A stretch of DNA of 64,000 nucleotides, from positions 33,132,700 through 33,196,699 of the forward strand of contig CM017561.1 in the NCBI GenBank assembly GCA_007844125.1, written 5' to 3'. How positions within the stretch are numbered: the first letter of the stretch is position 1; every line of letters starts with the position of its first letter. Of the stretch, positions 12,601-27,600 are shown piece by piece. The notes below the pieces were generated by a model. That model was not told where the DNA came from. It made no database searches and saw only the letters and a program-made list of their open reading frames with translations. This DNA is from Sinonovacula constricta (taxonomy: Eukaryota; Mollusca; Bivalvia; Cardiida; Solecurtidae). The translations under genes were made by a program, and so were the position numbers.

Positions 12601-15600
12601 GCATTGTCCAGTGTCTCAGTCACCCAAAACAAGTTGCTTACGCATTGTCTAGTGTCTGTCACATAAAAATCAAGTTACTTACGCATTGTCTAGTGTCTGT
12701 CACATAAAAATCAAGTTACTTACGCATTGTCTAGTGTCTCAGTCACCCAAAACAAGTTACTTACGAATTGTCTAGTGTCTCAGTCACCTAAATCAAGTTA
12801 CTTATGCATTGTCCAGTGTCTCAGTCACCTAAATCAAGTTACTTATGCATTGTCCAGTGTCTCAGTCACCTAAATCAAGTTACTTATGCATTGTCCAGTG
12901 TCTCAGTGACCCAAAACAAGTTGCTTACACATTGTCTAGTGTCTGTCACATAAAAATCAAGTTACTTACGCATTGTCTAGCGCTCAGTCACCTTAATCAT
13001 GATACTTAGGCATTGTCTAGTGTCTCAGTCACCTAAATCAAATTACTTATGTATTGTCTAGTGTCTCAGTCACCTAAATCAAGTGACTTAAGCATTGTCT
13101 AGTGTCTCAGTCACCTAAATCAAGTTACTTACGCATTGTCTAGTGTCTCTGACCCCCAGGACCAGAGAGCTGAACTGTTCATGATGCCATATGATGATGA
13201 TGTGAGCACCAGCTTCCCATTCTACATATGTGAAAACACAAGTGGTACCGTTTAAAAAATAAATTTTTATTTGGTATTTGTGGACAATAAGCTTTCACAA
13301 TCACAATCATTCATAATAATGTGGTAACTTGTTAAGTATCATTTGATGCAGCATAGTATTTTTACACAGAAGAGAAATATACTTCATTAAATACAACTTC
13401 ATAACTTCATAAAATATAACTAATATAAAAGATAAACACAGGCCCATGATGTTTAATGTGCTGTTGCAATGCTATTAAAAATCATAATCTTATTTGTAGC
13501 AATGTATTGGTACTGGCTGCCATATTTCCTTCCACCACCCCACCAACCCCCTCATTAAACAGATAACAAAAGAAGAGCACTTAAGATCTGATCTTAACCT
13601 GATAAACATGAATTCATCAGCCTAGGCAAATAGCGTAGGCGTGGACCAGATGGCTTCCACTAGGATCTATCTTATAAGCTGCAGTTTATATGCCTTCATA
13701 CCTTTTAGTGTATTTGTTAGAAAGACTAAGAATTTGTAATGGTTACTAAGACATGCAGTAGGTTATTTACAAATGTAGCAGCGAATTTACACATTAGCAG
13801 GTTACTAACTAGCAGGTTACTTACACATGTATCTGGTTACTAACACATGAATCATGTTACTAAAACGTTGTGGGTTACTAACACATGCAGCAGGTTATTC
13901 ACACATGACACAGGTTACTAACACATGTAGCAGGTAACTTACACTTGAAGTAGGTTACTTACACATGAAGTAGGTTACTTACACATGTAGCAGGTTACTT
14001 ACACATGTAGCAGGTTACTTACACTTGTAGCAGGTTACTTACACATGTAGCAGGTTACTTACACTTGTAGCAGGTTACTTACACTTGTAGCAGGTTACTT
14101 ACACATGTAGCAGGTTACTTACACTTGTAGCAGGTTACTTACACTTGTAGCAGGTTACTTACACTTGTAGCAGGTTACTTACACATGTAGCAGGTTACTT
14201 ACACTTGTAGCAGGTTACTTACACTTGTAGCAGGTTACTTACACATGTAGCAGGTTACTTACACTTGTAGCAGGTTACTTACACTTGTAGCAGGTTACTT
14301 ACACTTGTAGCAGGTTACTTACACTTGTAGCAGGTTACTTACACTTGTAGCAGGTTACTTACACATGTAGCAGGTTACTTACACTTGTAGCAGGTTACAT
14401 ACACCTGTAGCAGGTTACTTACACTTGTAGCAGGTTACTTACACTTGTAGCAGGTTACTTACACTTGTAGCAGGTTACTTACACTTGTAGCAGGTTACTT
14501 ACACTTGTAGCAGGTTACTTACACTTGTAGCAGGTTACTTACACTTGTAGCAGGTTACTTACACATATAGCAGTCCTAGATGGTTATTTAAATTTTGCCC
14601 CCTATAATGTTACAAAATTTATATGACAGTCAAGTTGATCAAATATTTACTCACCAATGAATGTTCACAGTGGGTCACTGGTGATGAATGGCAGTGGAAA
14701 GAGCCAGTTTCCTGCAAATAAATGGTAAAAATGTAGGTTTGTTCAATTTAAAATTTGAAAAAGGTATGTAAATGAAATAGATAATCTGGTAATTAGTATG
14801 AAAGAAAAGAGAAATAATTATTAACAATAAAAGTTCCAAGAAAAGCTCTTGTAAAAGACTTTGGGTTCATTTCATCATAAATGTTAAGATCGATTGAAAA
14901 AACATTCTTAAATTTTGGTCTTACAATCACTCCTAAGTGAATTTCTAAAAACTGTCATAAGTGTGATTGGTGGCAAATTGATCTTATGAGCTACTCTTCA
15001 AAAGTAAGTGTAAAAATAGCGTAACTATGCGTAAACTTTTGGTGCGTCCTTCAAGGTCCATGCTAGCAGACGTAAATTGACTATCGATAATAGAACATAA
15101 AAAACATCTTATTTAAAGTTGTTGATTGAATGCTAAAAGTAACGCCGCCATTTTCTTTATTCTTGCAATTTCACTCTTAAGAGTGCCCAAAAGTAATCTT
15201 AAGATTTACAAGTGAGTTTGCTCTGAAAGAGATTTCCAAAATATTAATGGAATGCTCTTAAGAAGGAAAACCATTCTTAAGAGATAATAAAATGGTCTTT
15301 AGATTTATGATGAAACACAACCTTCATTATTATTACTAATAAGACTCTTAAGACACAATAAATTAGATATCTCATTTGATCAGCTTTTTTGTGTCCATAA
15401 ACAATACTGTTACTTCAGCAACTTTAACTTTTGTGACACAAAGCAAAAAAATCTTTTTTATATTTTTTTTTATTATTCCAATAGACTAATACGTTAAACT
15501 TACCTCTGCACTGTTGGTGTTAATGAGTTTGAGGTTCCCTGCATATGTTCCTAACATGAGATATGGCTGTGTTGTCTGAAACATAACATGAGATATGGTT

Positions 15601-18600
15601 GTGTTGTCTGAAACATAACATGAGATATGGCTGTGTTGTCTGAAACATAACATGAGATATGGCTGTGTTGTCTGAAACATAATATGAGATATGGCTGTGT
15701 TGTCTGAAACATAACATGAGATATGGCTGTGTTGTCTGAAACATAACATGAGATATGGCTGCGTTGTCTGAAACATAACATGAGGTATGGCTGTGTTGTC
15801 TGAAACATAACATGAGATATGGCTGTGTTGTCTGAAACATGTGATAATGGCTGTGTTGTCTGAAACATAACATGAGATATGGCTGTGTTGTCTGAAACAT
15901 AACATGAGATATGGATGTGTTGTCTGAAACATAATATGAGATATGGCTGTGTTGTCTGAAACATAACATGAGATATGGCTGTGTTGTCTGAAACATACCA
16001 TGAGATATGGCTGTGTTGTCTGAAACATAACATGAGATATGGCTGTGTTGTCTGAAACATAACATGAGATATGGCTGTGCTGTCTGAAACATAACATGAG
16101 ATATGGCTGTGTTGTCTGAAACATGTGATAATGGCTGTGTTGTCTGAAACATAACATGAGATATGGCTGTGTTGTCTGAAACATAACATGAGATATGGCT
16201 GTGTTGTCTGAAACATAACATGAGATATGGCTGTGTTGTCTGAAACATGTGATAATGGCTGTGTTGTCTGAAACATACCATGAGATATGGCTGTGTTGTC
16301 TGAAACATAACATGAGATATGGCTGTGTTGTCTTAAACATAACATGAGATATGGCTGTGTTGTCTGAAACATAACATAAGATATGGCTGTGTTGTCTGAA
16401 ACATAACATGAGATATGGCTATGTTGTCTGTAACATAACATGAGATATGTTTGTGTTGTCTGAAACATAACATGAGATATGGCTGTGTTGTCTGAAACAT
16501 AACATGAGATATGGCTGTGTTGTCTGAAACGTAACATGAGATATGGCTGTGTTGTCTGAAACGTAACATGAGATATGGCTGTGTTGTCTGAAACATAACA
16601 TGAGATATGGCTGTGTTGTCTGAAACGTAACATGAGATATGGCTGTGTTGTCTGAAACTTAACATGAGATATGGCTGTGTTGTCTGAAACGTAACATGAG
16701 ATATGGCTGTGCTGTCTGAAACATAACATGAGATATGGCTGTGTTGTCTGAAACATAACATGAGATATGGCTGTGTTGTCTGAAACATAACATGAGATAT
16801 GGCTGTGTTGTCTGAAACATAACATGAGATATGGCTGTGTTGTCTGAAACGTAACATGAGATATGGCTGTGCTGTCTGAAACATAACATGAGATATGGCT
16901 GTGTTGTCTGAAACATAACATGAGATATGGCTGTGTTGTCTGAAATATAACATGAGATATGGCTGTGTTGTCTGAAACATAACATGAGATATGGCTGTGT
17001 TGTCTGAAACATAACATGAGATATGGCTGTGTTGTCTGAAACATGTGATAATGGCTGTGTTGTCTGAAACATAACATGAGATATGGCTGTGTTGTCTTAA
17101 ACATAACATGAGATATGGCTGTGTTGTCTGAAACATAACATGAGATATGGTTGTGTTGTCTGAAACATAACATGAGATATGGTTGTGTTGTCTGAAACAT
17201 AACATGAGATATGGTTGTGTTGTCTGAAACATAACGTGAGATATGGTTGTGTTGTCTGAAACATAACATGAGATATGGCTGTGTTGTCTGAAACATAACA
17301 TGAGATATGGCTGTGTTGTCTGAAACATAACATGAGATATGGCTGTGTTGTCTGAAACATAACATGAGATATGGCTGTGTTGTCTGAAACATAACATGAG
17401 ATATGGTTGTGTTGTCTGAAACATAACATGAGGTATGGCTGTGTTGTCTGCAACATAACATGAGATATGGTTGTGTTGTCTGTAACATCACATGAGATAT
17501 GGTTGTGTTGTCTGAAACATAACATGAGATATGGTTGTGTTGTCTGAAACATAACATGAGATATGGCTGTGTTGTCTGAAACATAACAGGAGATATGGCT
17601 GTGCTGTCTGAAACATAACATGAGGTATGGCTGTGTTGTCTGAAACATAACATGTGATAATGGCTGTGTTGTCTTAAACATAACATGAGATATGGCTGTG
17701 TTGTCTGAAACATAACATGAGATATGGCTGTGTTGTCTGAAACATAACATGAGATATGGCTGTGTTGTCTGAAACATAACATGAGATATGGCTGTGTTGT
17801 CTGAAACATAACATGAGATATGGCTGTGTTGTCTGAAACATAACATGAGATATGGCTGTGCTGTCTGAAACATAACATGAGATATGGCTGTGTTGTCTGA
17901 AACATGTGATAATGGCTGTGTTGTCTGAAACATAACATGAGATATGGCTGTGTTTTTTGAAAGATTAATGGTAATTAAAACGTTCGAGTAAAACTGCTTG
18001 AGAATTCATATAGATTTCCCTCTTATATCTCCATAATTTATGATTATTCAGTGCTAGATGGTATGGTGCAGGCTCATTTATACTTGCATTCAAAAATTTA
18101 ACCTGCATGTATTTGCATCAAAATTTAATTAAGTTAAACAAGGAAAAATTTTGCGATAAAAAATAAAATGACTTTCGCTAACAAACTTAAAATAAGAGGT
18201 GGTATGATCACTAGGAAGGCATGTGCAAATTTGTTAAAATATATGTAGTGGGTTTTGCAGTATCAGCTTGATAGTACTTACATGCACAATTGCAATCTGA
18301 GCATTACTGCTAAGCTGACACCACTGTTTATGCAGGAATAAAACACTCCATAATCATACAAAACACAAGCTTAAAACTACTGTGAAAACACTGGTGTCAG
18401 CCCTTTAATAAAGTATATTTCCACCTAACAAGCTATAATCTGTTTACATTAAACTTTACAATTTTTTCAGTTGTTTTCATCGAAATTGAAATCATTAGCC
18501 TTAAATCGTTATTATTTATAAAATGTTAAAAGTTTTGTTAGATATGCATATTTTTGAGACTCTTAACAATTTGGTAATAATTATACTCTTTCTGATTGTA

Positions 18601-21600
18601 TGTTGATAGTCTCTGACAATTATCAAACAGGCAAATTAAGGGTAATCCCTTAAAAAATAAAACCGAAAGCAACAGAAAAAAATTTGAGTAAGTATAGAGT
18701 AAAAACATTCCCCCCTGACCCGGCATGCAAGTTAGCAGTGTCTTTAAATAAACCCTTGAGCGTGAGAAAACAGAAATACAGTACATACCTGTAAATTCTG
18801 AAAATAGAGAAACATATGTATGTCTTCAGTATGACAGTGTGTACATTGATTCAGCAAACAAATTTGGCAAGGCAAAGGTACTTGTTCAGTTGTAGAAAAA
18901 AGGGAAATTTAAACAAGAAGATAATTATTTATTTATTTATTTGGGTTTTTATGGCACACCGACACTTAACAGGTCATACGGCGCCGAATATAAAGTTTAA
19001 TGTGAATAGAGAATAATCAGGTAAAAACCAAAATGTGTTAGCAAAATAAGAAAAAATACAAAAAACTATCAGGTTAAAATAATGTGAACTACAATTTAAA
19101 ATAGGTAAATATATTAAACAGTTTAAAAAATGTATAACTGTTGGTTAATAAACAGTTTAAAAATTTATAACTTATTAAGAATATTAATCTCGTTCAAGAA
19201 GCAAACAAGTTAAGAATCCGACGCTGTCCTTAACAGTTCGAACATGATATCAAGAAGATAATTAAGCACTTATCTTAAGTAAGCAATGTTCATAGCACAT
19301 GCCTATTTTGGGAAAAGAATAACAAGCAAGAACACTTATTGTTAAGATTAATAAGACCACAGCTACCGTCAACTGGCAAATTAGTGGCCAGTATTACCGT
19401 TGTCTTAAATCCTGTAGACAACTCTTTGGCAATGTCTACAAAGGTTCATAAAGCATGTGCATCTTGTTTACTTTTTCATAATAATAATAATAATAATAAA
19501 AAATAATAATAATAATAACTGATTGGCCTGTGGACAGTAGCTGTGGTCTAAGTTGGATAGACACCTTGTGGAGTGGCCTATGAAAAGTAGAAGCTCACTC
19601 CGCTTGCATCTATTTTTCATAGACCACTCCACTCATTGTCTTTTCTTTACATAGCCAACACATTATTAAGGTGTTAATAAATAGACAAACACATAACAAT
19701 CCTAGGTTTTTCTTGTGACTTACAATGCATAGCCATAACAACAACTTAAAATAATTAACAGCTTTATCTTCATGATAACCAATGTTGAACAAGTGGCTTA
19801 GCACAGTATATTATCTGGAGATTTTTTCTACAACAACAATACCTAAACATTGCTATAATGAGCATACTTGTATTGCTTTAACATATTTACAAAACATAAA
19901 ATATGTATCCAATGATCTGAAACTGTACCAACTATTATTGAGTTATGTGTTAAACTTGTTTTTAGAAATATATATCACACCAACACAATTATAGTCATTA
20001 CTGAGTCATTATTATTCCCTACAGGGAACTGTCGGATCAGGCTCTACACTATCTGCTGCATAGTCTTTATATGTCTTGTTACCTATCCATGAAGTTATAA
20101 ATAAAGATCAAAGACTTCAGTATAAGCAATACAGCAGGCTGCAGAGTATCTGGTCCGGCACTTACAGCAAATGTACAGCAGGAGTAGCCGTCATCTTCGG
20201 ACTCCTTGTAAGTCCTGATTGGTTTGAAACGACTGTAGATCATCTTTCTATCCATCTTACAGCCATCCATCCCGCCATACTTAGGGAAAATCTGCAAATA
20301 CAGACATATTTAACATCTTAACCTGGTATATAAAAGCATTAGTCTCTTTACAAATGTCATATTGTTAAGATAATAGTTAATGTTTTTATCTATGATTATT
20401 TGTATATATGTTTTTCTTATTAACATGCATAAAACTTGTCGATCTCTATTTGGTGCATGACTTTATAAATATGTTTAATGTAACAAAAAAATCAAACAGT
20501 TAAAAGAGGTTCTTTAATTCAAAAAGAAAAAATAAATGTGACAAGCAGAATTAAAACCCTATATTAGTGTACCTAATTATGCTTACACTTTTATGGCACT
20601 TAATGGAATATTGCTATAACAATATTTTTATTCGTGATTTTCTTTTAATTCTTGAAAATAAAATGTGTATTTAATGATGTCCAAAATGAGATAATCATTA
20701 CAAAAAGAATCAAAACTTACACTTTTGCTTAAATGCACATGCTTATAACAAACAATCAGGTCGCTTTTAACTAATCTTTTAAAAAACTTGCTTATGCTCT
20801 TCCTGTTGAAATAAGTAGTTGCATGCATTTCACTGCTTGTTATTTTGGCCAGTTTATCATATAAACATATTGTCTGATGTCCACAGAGAAGATGAGATTT
20901 ATCAAACAAGGCAGCCTCTATAAATGCAATTGTTAGTATTTTATACTTGAACCTTAATACATATTGTAATAACAAATGTCTATGCCTCCATTTTAACAAT
21001 AAATAACATTGAAATCATAACTTTTCCTACACAGTGTTCATCAATTAAGTCATCCAACTTTTTAGAGTATCAACATTGCAAATAACTGATGCATTTTTTT
21101 GTTCACCATTTGCAATTAATTTCGCACAATGCCTTATGCATACCAAACACCACAGTAAGAGTAAATGGCTAAATTTTAACCAAAATATTTTACCATTTTT
21201 TCCATTGTTCTAACAGTAAAGTTGCAAGGGGCTGAGGTTTTCTTTCTAGGTTCTGGGCAGCGATGAGGTCTGAAATTTTATACAGATGATGAAAATTTTT
21301 GGTTAAAATCAATTTAGTTGGGTGTAGCCCCATGCTTTTTTATGTTTATTTATTGGGTTTATTCTTCCACCAACAGTATTTAAGTTATCTGGAGACGGTG
21401 TTCACCTGAAGCAGATATAGTGCTGCCTTCACTGTGTCCAGCATGCCATGAACACCTGGCATGATACCACACCCAGTCACATTATCTTGAAACCGGGAAA
21501 ACCATTTGTGAAATGACCCTTATATTTGCTTGAGCATTAGCAAGGAGAGCTATACCACTACCATTTTTGACGACTTTGGTATGTTGTGGCCCGGGACTGA

Positions 21601-24600
21601 ACCCGATGCCTCTCTTACCTGGAGTCGACGTTCTACCAATTGCGTTTCCAGGTCCAGTTTTATCATTGTCGAAGTGACTTAATTAAAATTGAGAGTTGTG
21701 TAGAGCTTATGATAATAAGAATAGATAATAACAAGTCAGTAAAAAAAAATAATTACATGAAAATGAATCACTTGCTTCAGGGCTGGAAATTTTTTCTTTT
21801 TCTTTGGCTGTTTTGGTCAGGTGCATGCATTGTACATGTACCGCCTTTACATGTTGTTGATAAATGTGCCTGGTGTGAAACTGATTGTTTATTTGTCACT
21901 TGTCTGACTGCCGATTTATGACTTGTCCAGGACTAATTCAATGATCAATGACCAGTAGTCAGAAACTGCATTTTGACTTGTCCAGGATGTCGGGCTACCT
22001 TATTTTTCCAGCCCTGTGCTTATAAGCAGAATGATGTACCATCTGCTATCCCTTTATTCTGTTGAAGTTTTTATCAATATTTGTGCATTTAATAGCAATA
22101 GATCACAACCATTAACTTTTCTTAGGACTGATTCTAAAATGTCATCCCATGACCTTTAATAAAAGAGGTTATGGTTAGTATTCGTCTACAAAATCATTTT
22201 GTACCATATTATAAATAGAAAAAACAGAATGCAACAGGATTCTGCCAAGTTGCTCCAAAAGGTGAGAAACAGAGATGATCCCACTTACTGGAACAGTGAC
22301 ATAGGTGGACAAGTGACAACTGGGTTGGGGCAGAGAGCATGCTGCTTGCGAAGGTACTCTGTGACAATCTTGTCTAGGGTGATCTCATTTTCTCCTGTCT
22401 GACTGCGAGACATCAGTGACCTCCGAATGGCTGGACTCACCGCGTTCATATCTCGGTCCTTCACATATTTACACCTGGTGACAGGTTGCTGAGGGGTGGG
22501 ATGCTGCAAACACATAACAGCTGATAAGATTTTAGATAAATAAAACTAAGTATTACCAAAATACAAGGTAACTTCTACTCACCGATTTCTGCTTTTACCA
22601 CTATTTTTTGATAAGCACCATACATGTGAACTTTTTGTGAGACCAAAGAGGGAGATTTTCACCCGCAAAGTGGCAGATTTGTTATTTTCATATTTCCAAG
22701 AAGGGAGATTCTTGAAAATGTGTAAAAAAACCACCTCATTTTCAAATTATTTTGAACCTTAAAAGATGGAGTCTCCCTCCAAAAGTGGAAGATTTCACAT
22801 GTATGAAGCACATACTTTAAGTAATCAAAGATGGCAAAATTGTATCAATGCCTTAAAACAAACAACAATTTCTGCTTACGGGGGGATAGTATAGACAAGT
22901 ATGACACTTTATTAACTAAAGTTGATTTTCTGATACAACTAAAGTATAGTCATTTAAACCTTCATTTTCAGTAAGTGATGTTAAATGACCTTATGGGCTT
23001 GAGGGGTAAAGAAGAGACTTCCCTACAACATTCTCATTGACTGATTTGAATTAAATTCAAATTTGAATTTCAATCATACCGGTGGGATGACTGTGATTGG
23101 TTGAAGACTTGAGACCAGTGTAATATAACCTCACATCCTGCAGTACCCACAACTCTCCTATCAAACCTGCACTTACCCTGAGTGCTGTAGATGACTGTGT
23201 GGAGTGACGACTGAAGCTGAACCTGAGTGGTCCTCCAGGTGTGCCAGGTGTGGACTGGTTTTGGGAGCTGGTTGATCCCTGGCTGGTTCCTGCCTGAGGC
23301 AGCTGGCTGAGGGACATGGAAAGCACAGGGCCACTAGGGTACAACTGGGCCAGGGGACGGTTCTAGGGAGAGCAGATACATGGGTGGGGATTAACCTGCT
23401 TAATTTGTGAATAACTGATATTAGTTTCAAAGTTATTAGTTATTAACAACATCATGCATAAAAAAGACCTATTAACAGATAGCTTACAACCATTCGTCTG
23501 AGCTTGATCACTTTGTGCTTATCAGGCTCAGATTTGAAAATTATAAAAATAATTATATTTTTAGCATAATATGAAAACTCGTAAATTTTGAGAAGCTGAA
23601 ATAGGGACAATCCTTTGTTGAGTATTTTTACTATTTGAAAGACATTTATAAGAACACAATGTAAAACGAAACAGAATCACATACCACAGCCTTGGGTGTG
23701 ACAAGGCCAGATGGGGGAGACATGAACATGCTGCTGGGGCTGGAGACCTGAACTGGAGCAAAGTGGGTGGAATTTGTAGTTGGAGGCGGAGTAAAGCTGC
23801 GATGTAGTCCCGCCTCTCTCTGGAGCATCTCAGCAGAGTCGTGGAAACCTATGGTTAAACAAGAGTTAGATATCCATTTGAAATTAAATATACTAAATAT
23901 TTTATAAATAAATAAATAAATGTCCTTAATATTTATTTAAATGTCCATTATTTAAGACATTAAATTATTAAAAATTAGAATGTGTTTAAGGCATTGTAAA
24001 ACATATGGATGAAATTTACACAGCAATTGACCAATAAAACCTTTTGGGCTGGTCATGATTTCTGTCTTAGAGAAGATATGATGACAAAAATGTTTTCAAT
24101 CTTGACTAACAAGATACTCAAACATTTGAGATGATTTTCTAGAGAACTCTTGCACTTTACTAAGGTTGAAAATGTGTGTTTTACCTTGTGCCAGTAGATG
24201 ATCACATATCAGTTGTAGTAGTTCTTTCTCATGGAAGATTATTCGAGACTGAGCAACAATGTCAGCCTGTTGTAGAAAATATATTCACAAAGATTTTAAT
24301 ACAGTAAATTATCAAAAAAGTTAAAGATTTGGTAAAGATTTGTCTTATTCCCTGGTGTAGTCTCAAACATTCAAACAGATGGGTTAAAGGTATAAGTAAA
24401 GTAAATGGTAACTTCTTTATGATTCTATATTAAGAGCCTTAAGACAAGTATAGTCAAAGCTGTATTGAAAACAAACTGAAGACAGAAAAGAACACAACTT
24501 ACCTTTCTGATGTCATCAAGGGAAGCATTGGTGTAGCGGTTGGCCTGTTTTCCCATTACCTTCTCGATGAGATCGGTGGCATAGCGACAGAACTTGACGT

Positions 24601-27600
24601 GCTCTTGACTCTTATCTTGTAATACTGGCTCCTTCATCAGTGCTGTAACACCAGAAGTTACAAGGGATAGTGACAAATACTAAGACAAGAAATATGGTCA
24701 TTCCATGAAACCAGGTTTTCAATTATTTAGCACAAATTATTATGCGGAAACTGTTTTACTATTTTAAGCAACAGTGACCTGCAGGCTTGCTATATCCCAA
24801 GTTTCAGCAAGATTGGTTTATCCAAAGTGAAGTTATTTACCGGAAACCCTCTGTTTGACGCCACCTGCCCGCCATACCCCAATCAAATAACTATGATTTT
24901 CGTTGAAAACCTGGTTAAAAACAATAAGAAGATAGGGAAAGTTATTTACACATTATTATAAAAAAAAGAAATGTTGTGGTAAATACCGTGCTTTGCGGAA
25001 TACAACCCCCCTTGGAATAAAACCCGCATGGCCCTTTTTTTAATGTTTTTTAAAATTTTGTTAATATATAACCCGCAGCGGAATATTCCCCGCACCCTTT
25101 GTGCTGATAATTTATGTGTAAAGAAGCCATATTCCCAGGTCAAACACGTGTCAACTGTATCACACCAAGTCAGCGTGATCTACAGAGTGTTACCTAACAC
25201 TACAATGCATATATCGATCGACAATCCTTCTCGCTTTCTGCTGTAACACAAAAGCTGACCTTTTGTCGGGGAAGTGAGAGCTATTTATAGACAATGGGAT
25301 GGTGCAATACGTTAGGAGTGGTTATTTTGATGTTAACGCATTAAGTGTTTAATTGGAAAAATCAGGGCACGATAGGCTGATACGTGCAAAAAATTAATTG
25401 CCGTGCAGGAGCATTAGAAAGAATGTAAAACATTGTTTGTTAAGTTTATGTTACCGACAAAAGTGACAATTACAGATGATTGATTGATGTAACAGTGCAG
25501 CGTAATTATCGGCGTGATATGTGTTAAAACAGAAATGCAAACAACATACCATACTGGGTATCGGTATATATTTTTGCCCAAAATTGGAAACTACACTGAC
25601 GGCTTCAAGCTTGAAGTAGTCAGCTATGCGAAAGAGAACGGAAATCGGCCCTTCTAGTTTTTAAATTCTGTTGTTTATCTTTATCATATTGTTCTAGTTT
25701 GCTATTTATTAACTAAAATTTACACAACTAATATTTTTTTGTCTCTCACAAGGTCCCCGCTAAAGTCTCCGCTAATATACATAACTGAAAAGTCACATAA
25801 AGCATCAAGAACGAGTGCATATACATGTATGCAAAATAGTTATGAACCACCATCCGATGCTCGAAACTGTTCACGTTACGCTTGGAGACGAAAGTGGTTG
25901 CGAATTTTAGTGAGATGGTCCTCAAATCTGACACCAGTATGCTGTAAATTATGAACCACCATCTGATACACGAAACTGTTTATTTTACACCCGTAGACCA
26001 AAGTGGTTGCAAATCTTTGTGAGACGGTCCTTAATTCTGACCCCAGTATGCAGTAAATGTCCTCTGCAAAGAATATTATTAAACTGAAGGTCGCACTTTT
26101 AAGCGGCAAAAAGGTTAAGAAGTTCAGTTAAGCCTGCATTCAATTTCCATGATCTTAGGTTAGTGGCAGCTGACAAAAATGGATTTTGTCAACAGATTCC
26201 CCGCACTGGAATATTCCCCGCAAGCCGCCATCTTGAGAAAAAAAGTTGCGGGCTATATTCCGCAAAATACGGTTTGTAACTGATACTGTGACAAAGAACT
26301 TCTGTCCTGTTCTTCGAGCTGCATTAACAGTAACAATAAGAAATGATGAGCCAAAAAAGAAAGAACTATTTGCTACTTGATATGGAACTATAACAGGTCA
26401 CAGTGATTTGCATGTTTATTCGGTTTATCATCCCACCAACAGTATTTCAGTTATATAGTGATGAGTGATAGTCCAGAATTGTGCATAACATGAAATCAGT
26501 TTAAAGTAAATCAATCACAAAACTTACTCTGCAGTTGCCCATTACAGAAGAGTGGGAGCTTGCTGATGATCTGACGCACTGTCTCTGATCGTGCCATCCC
26601 TGCCAGAGCCTGGAAGTGAACATTTTTGTTGTCATTCACAGGATTTGATGTTTTAGATCCAAAACAGTATTTGTAATACTGAAAATAGTTTAAAATGTTT
26701 ACATAACAGGGCTACATGTATTATGAATAGCTGTTTACATTACACATGAATTTCTGTTAATTTACTAATAATAACTAGTAAATATTATTTCATGACTAAA
26801 TTAATGTGCAAACCTTTTTAATAAAAAAACACAATGACAGCTACAGTGGATCAATTATCTATGTAAGTAAAATATAATATATAAAGTAGGTTACAGTTAC
26901 ACAACAGCAACAAATTCAGTTGACTCACCTTACAGGCCAGAGCCCTGATAGAATCTGCATCAGTGATGGGTGTTGTAATTGACAACAGCTTTAACAGCAC
27001 CTATAGAAAACATCATAGAATATCTACATGAGGGATGGGTGTTTTAATTTAATTAACAGCTTAAACACTGCCTATAGAAAACATCATAGAATCTACACAA
27101 GTGATGGGTGCTTTAATTTAATAAACAGCTTTAACAGTGCCTATAGAAAACATGGTAGAATCTACATGAGTGATGGGTGTTTTAATTGACAACAGCTTTA
27201 ACAGCAATTGAAGGACACATGACAGAATCTGCATCAGTAATCATTGTTTTAATTGTCAACAGCTTTAACAACACATATGAGACAACAGTAAAATCAGTTA
27301 AAATTGTTAATGCTACATTTGGTAATAACTCTTAGCTTTTGGCTTAAAAGAACATATAAGGTATTAAGTCAGACTAGTGCAAATAGTTAAAAGGCTAAGA
27401 GATCCATATGTAGTCCATGTTTTTACTTGAAGCAGATATAAAGGGGCTTTTACTGTGATAAGACTTCTAAACAAAGATAATATCACATTAGCAAGGAACA
27501 AATACAGTGCCAACCAGTCTTACCAGAAAACCACTTTCTTTGTCGACAGTAAGCTAGAGAAGCAGGTCAACCTTTATTTGAAGCATTTTAATTGTAACAG

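Noticed and set aside
9927..12666. Plus-strand open frames up to 603 codons in the 45-bp array
   Set aside because: The period is a multiple of 3 and the unit has no stop, so all frames stay open. The array is antisense to DCAF1 and derived from its splice donor. Not a protein gene.
13142..13150. GGG|GTCAGA as the c27 donor
   Set aside because: It leaves phase 0, which does not fit the phase-2 acceptor of c28. The GC|GTAAGT site 17 nt further on gives the right phase and exact length match to human DCAF1.
20628..20999. 123-codon minus frame
   Set aside because: Lies in intron c23-c24 where no residues are missing, with no recognisable domain and AT-rich composition.
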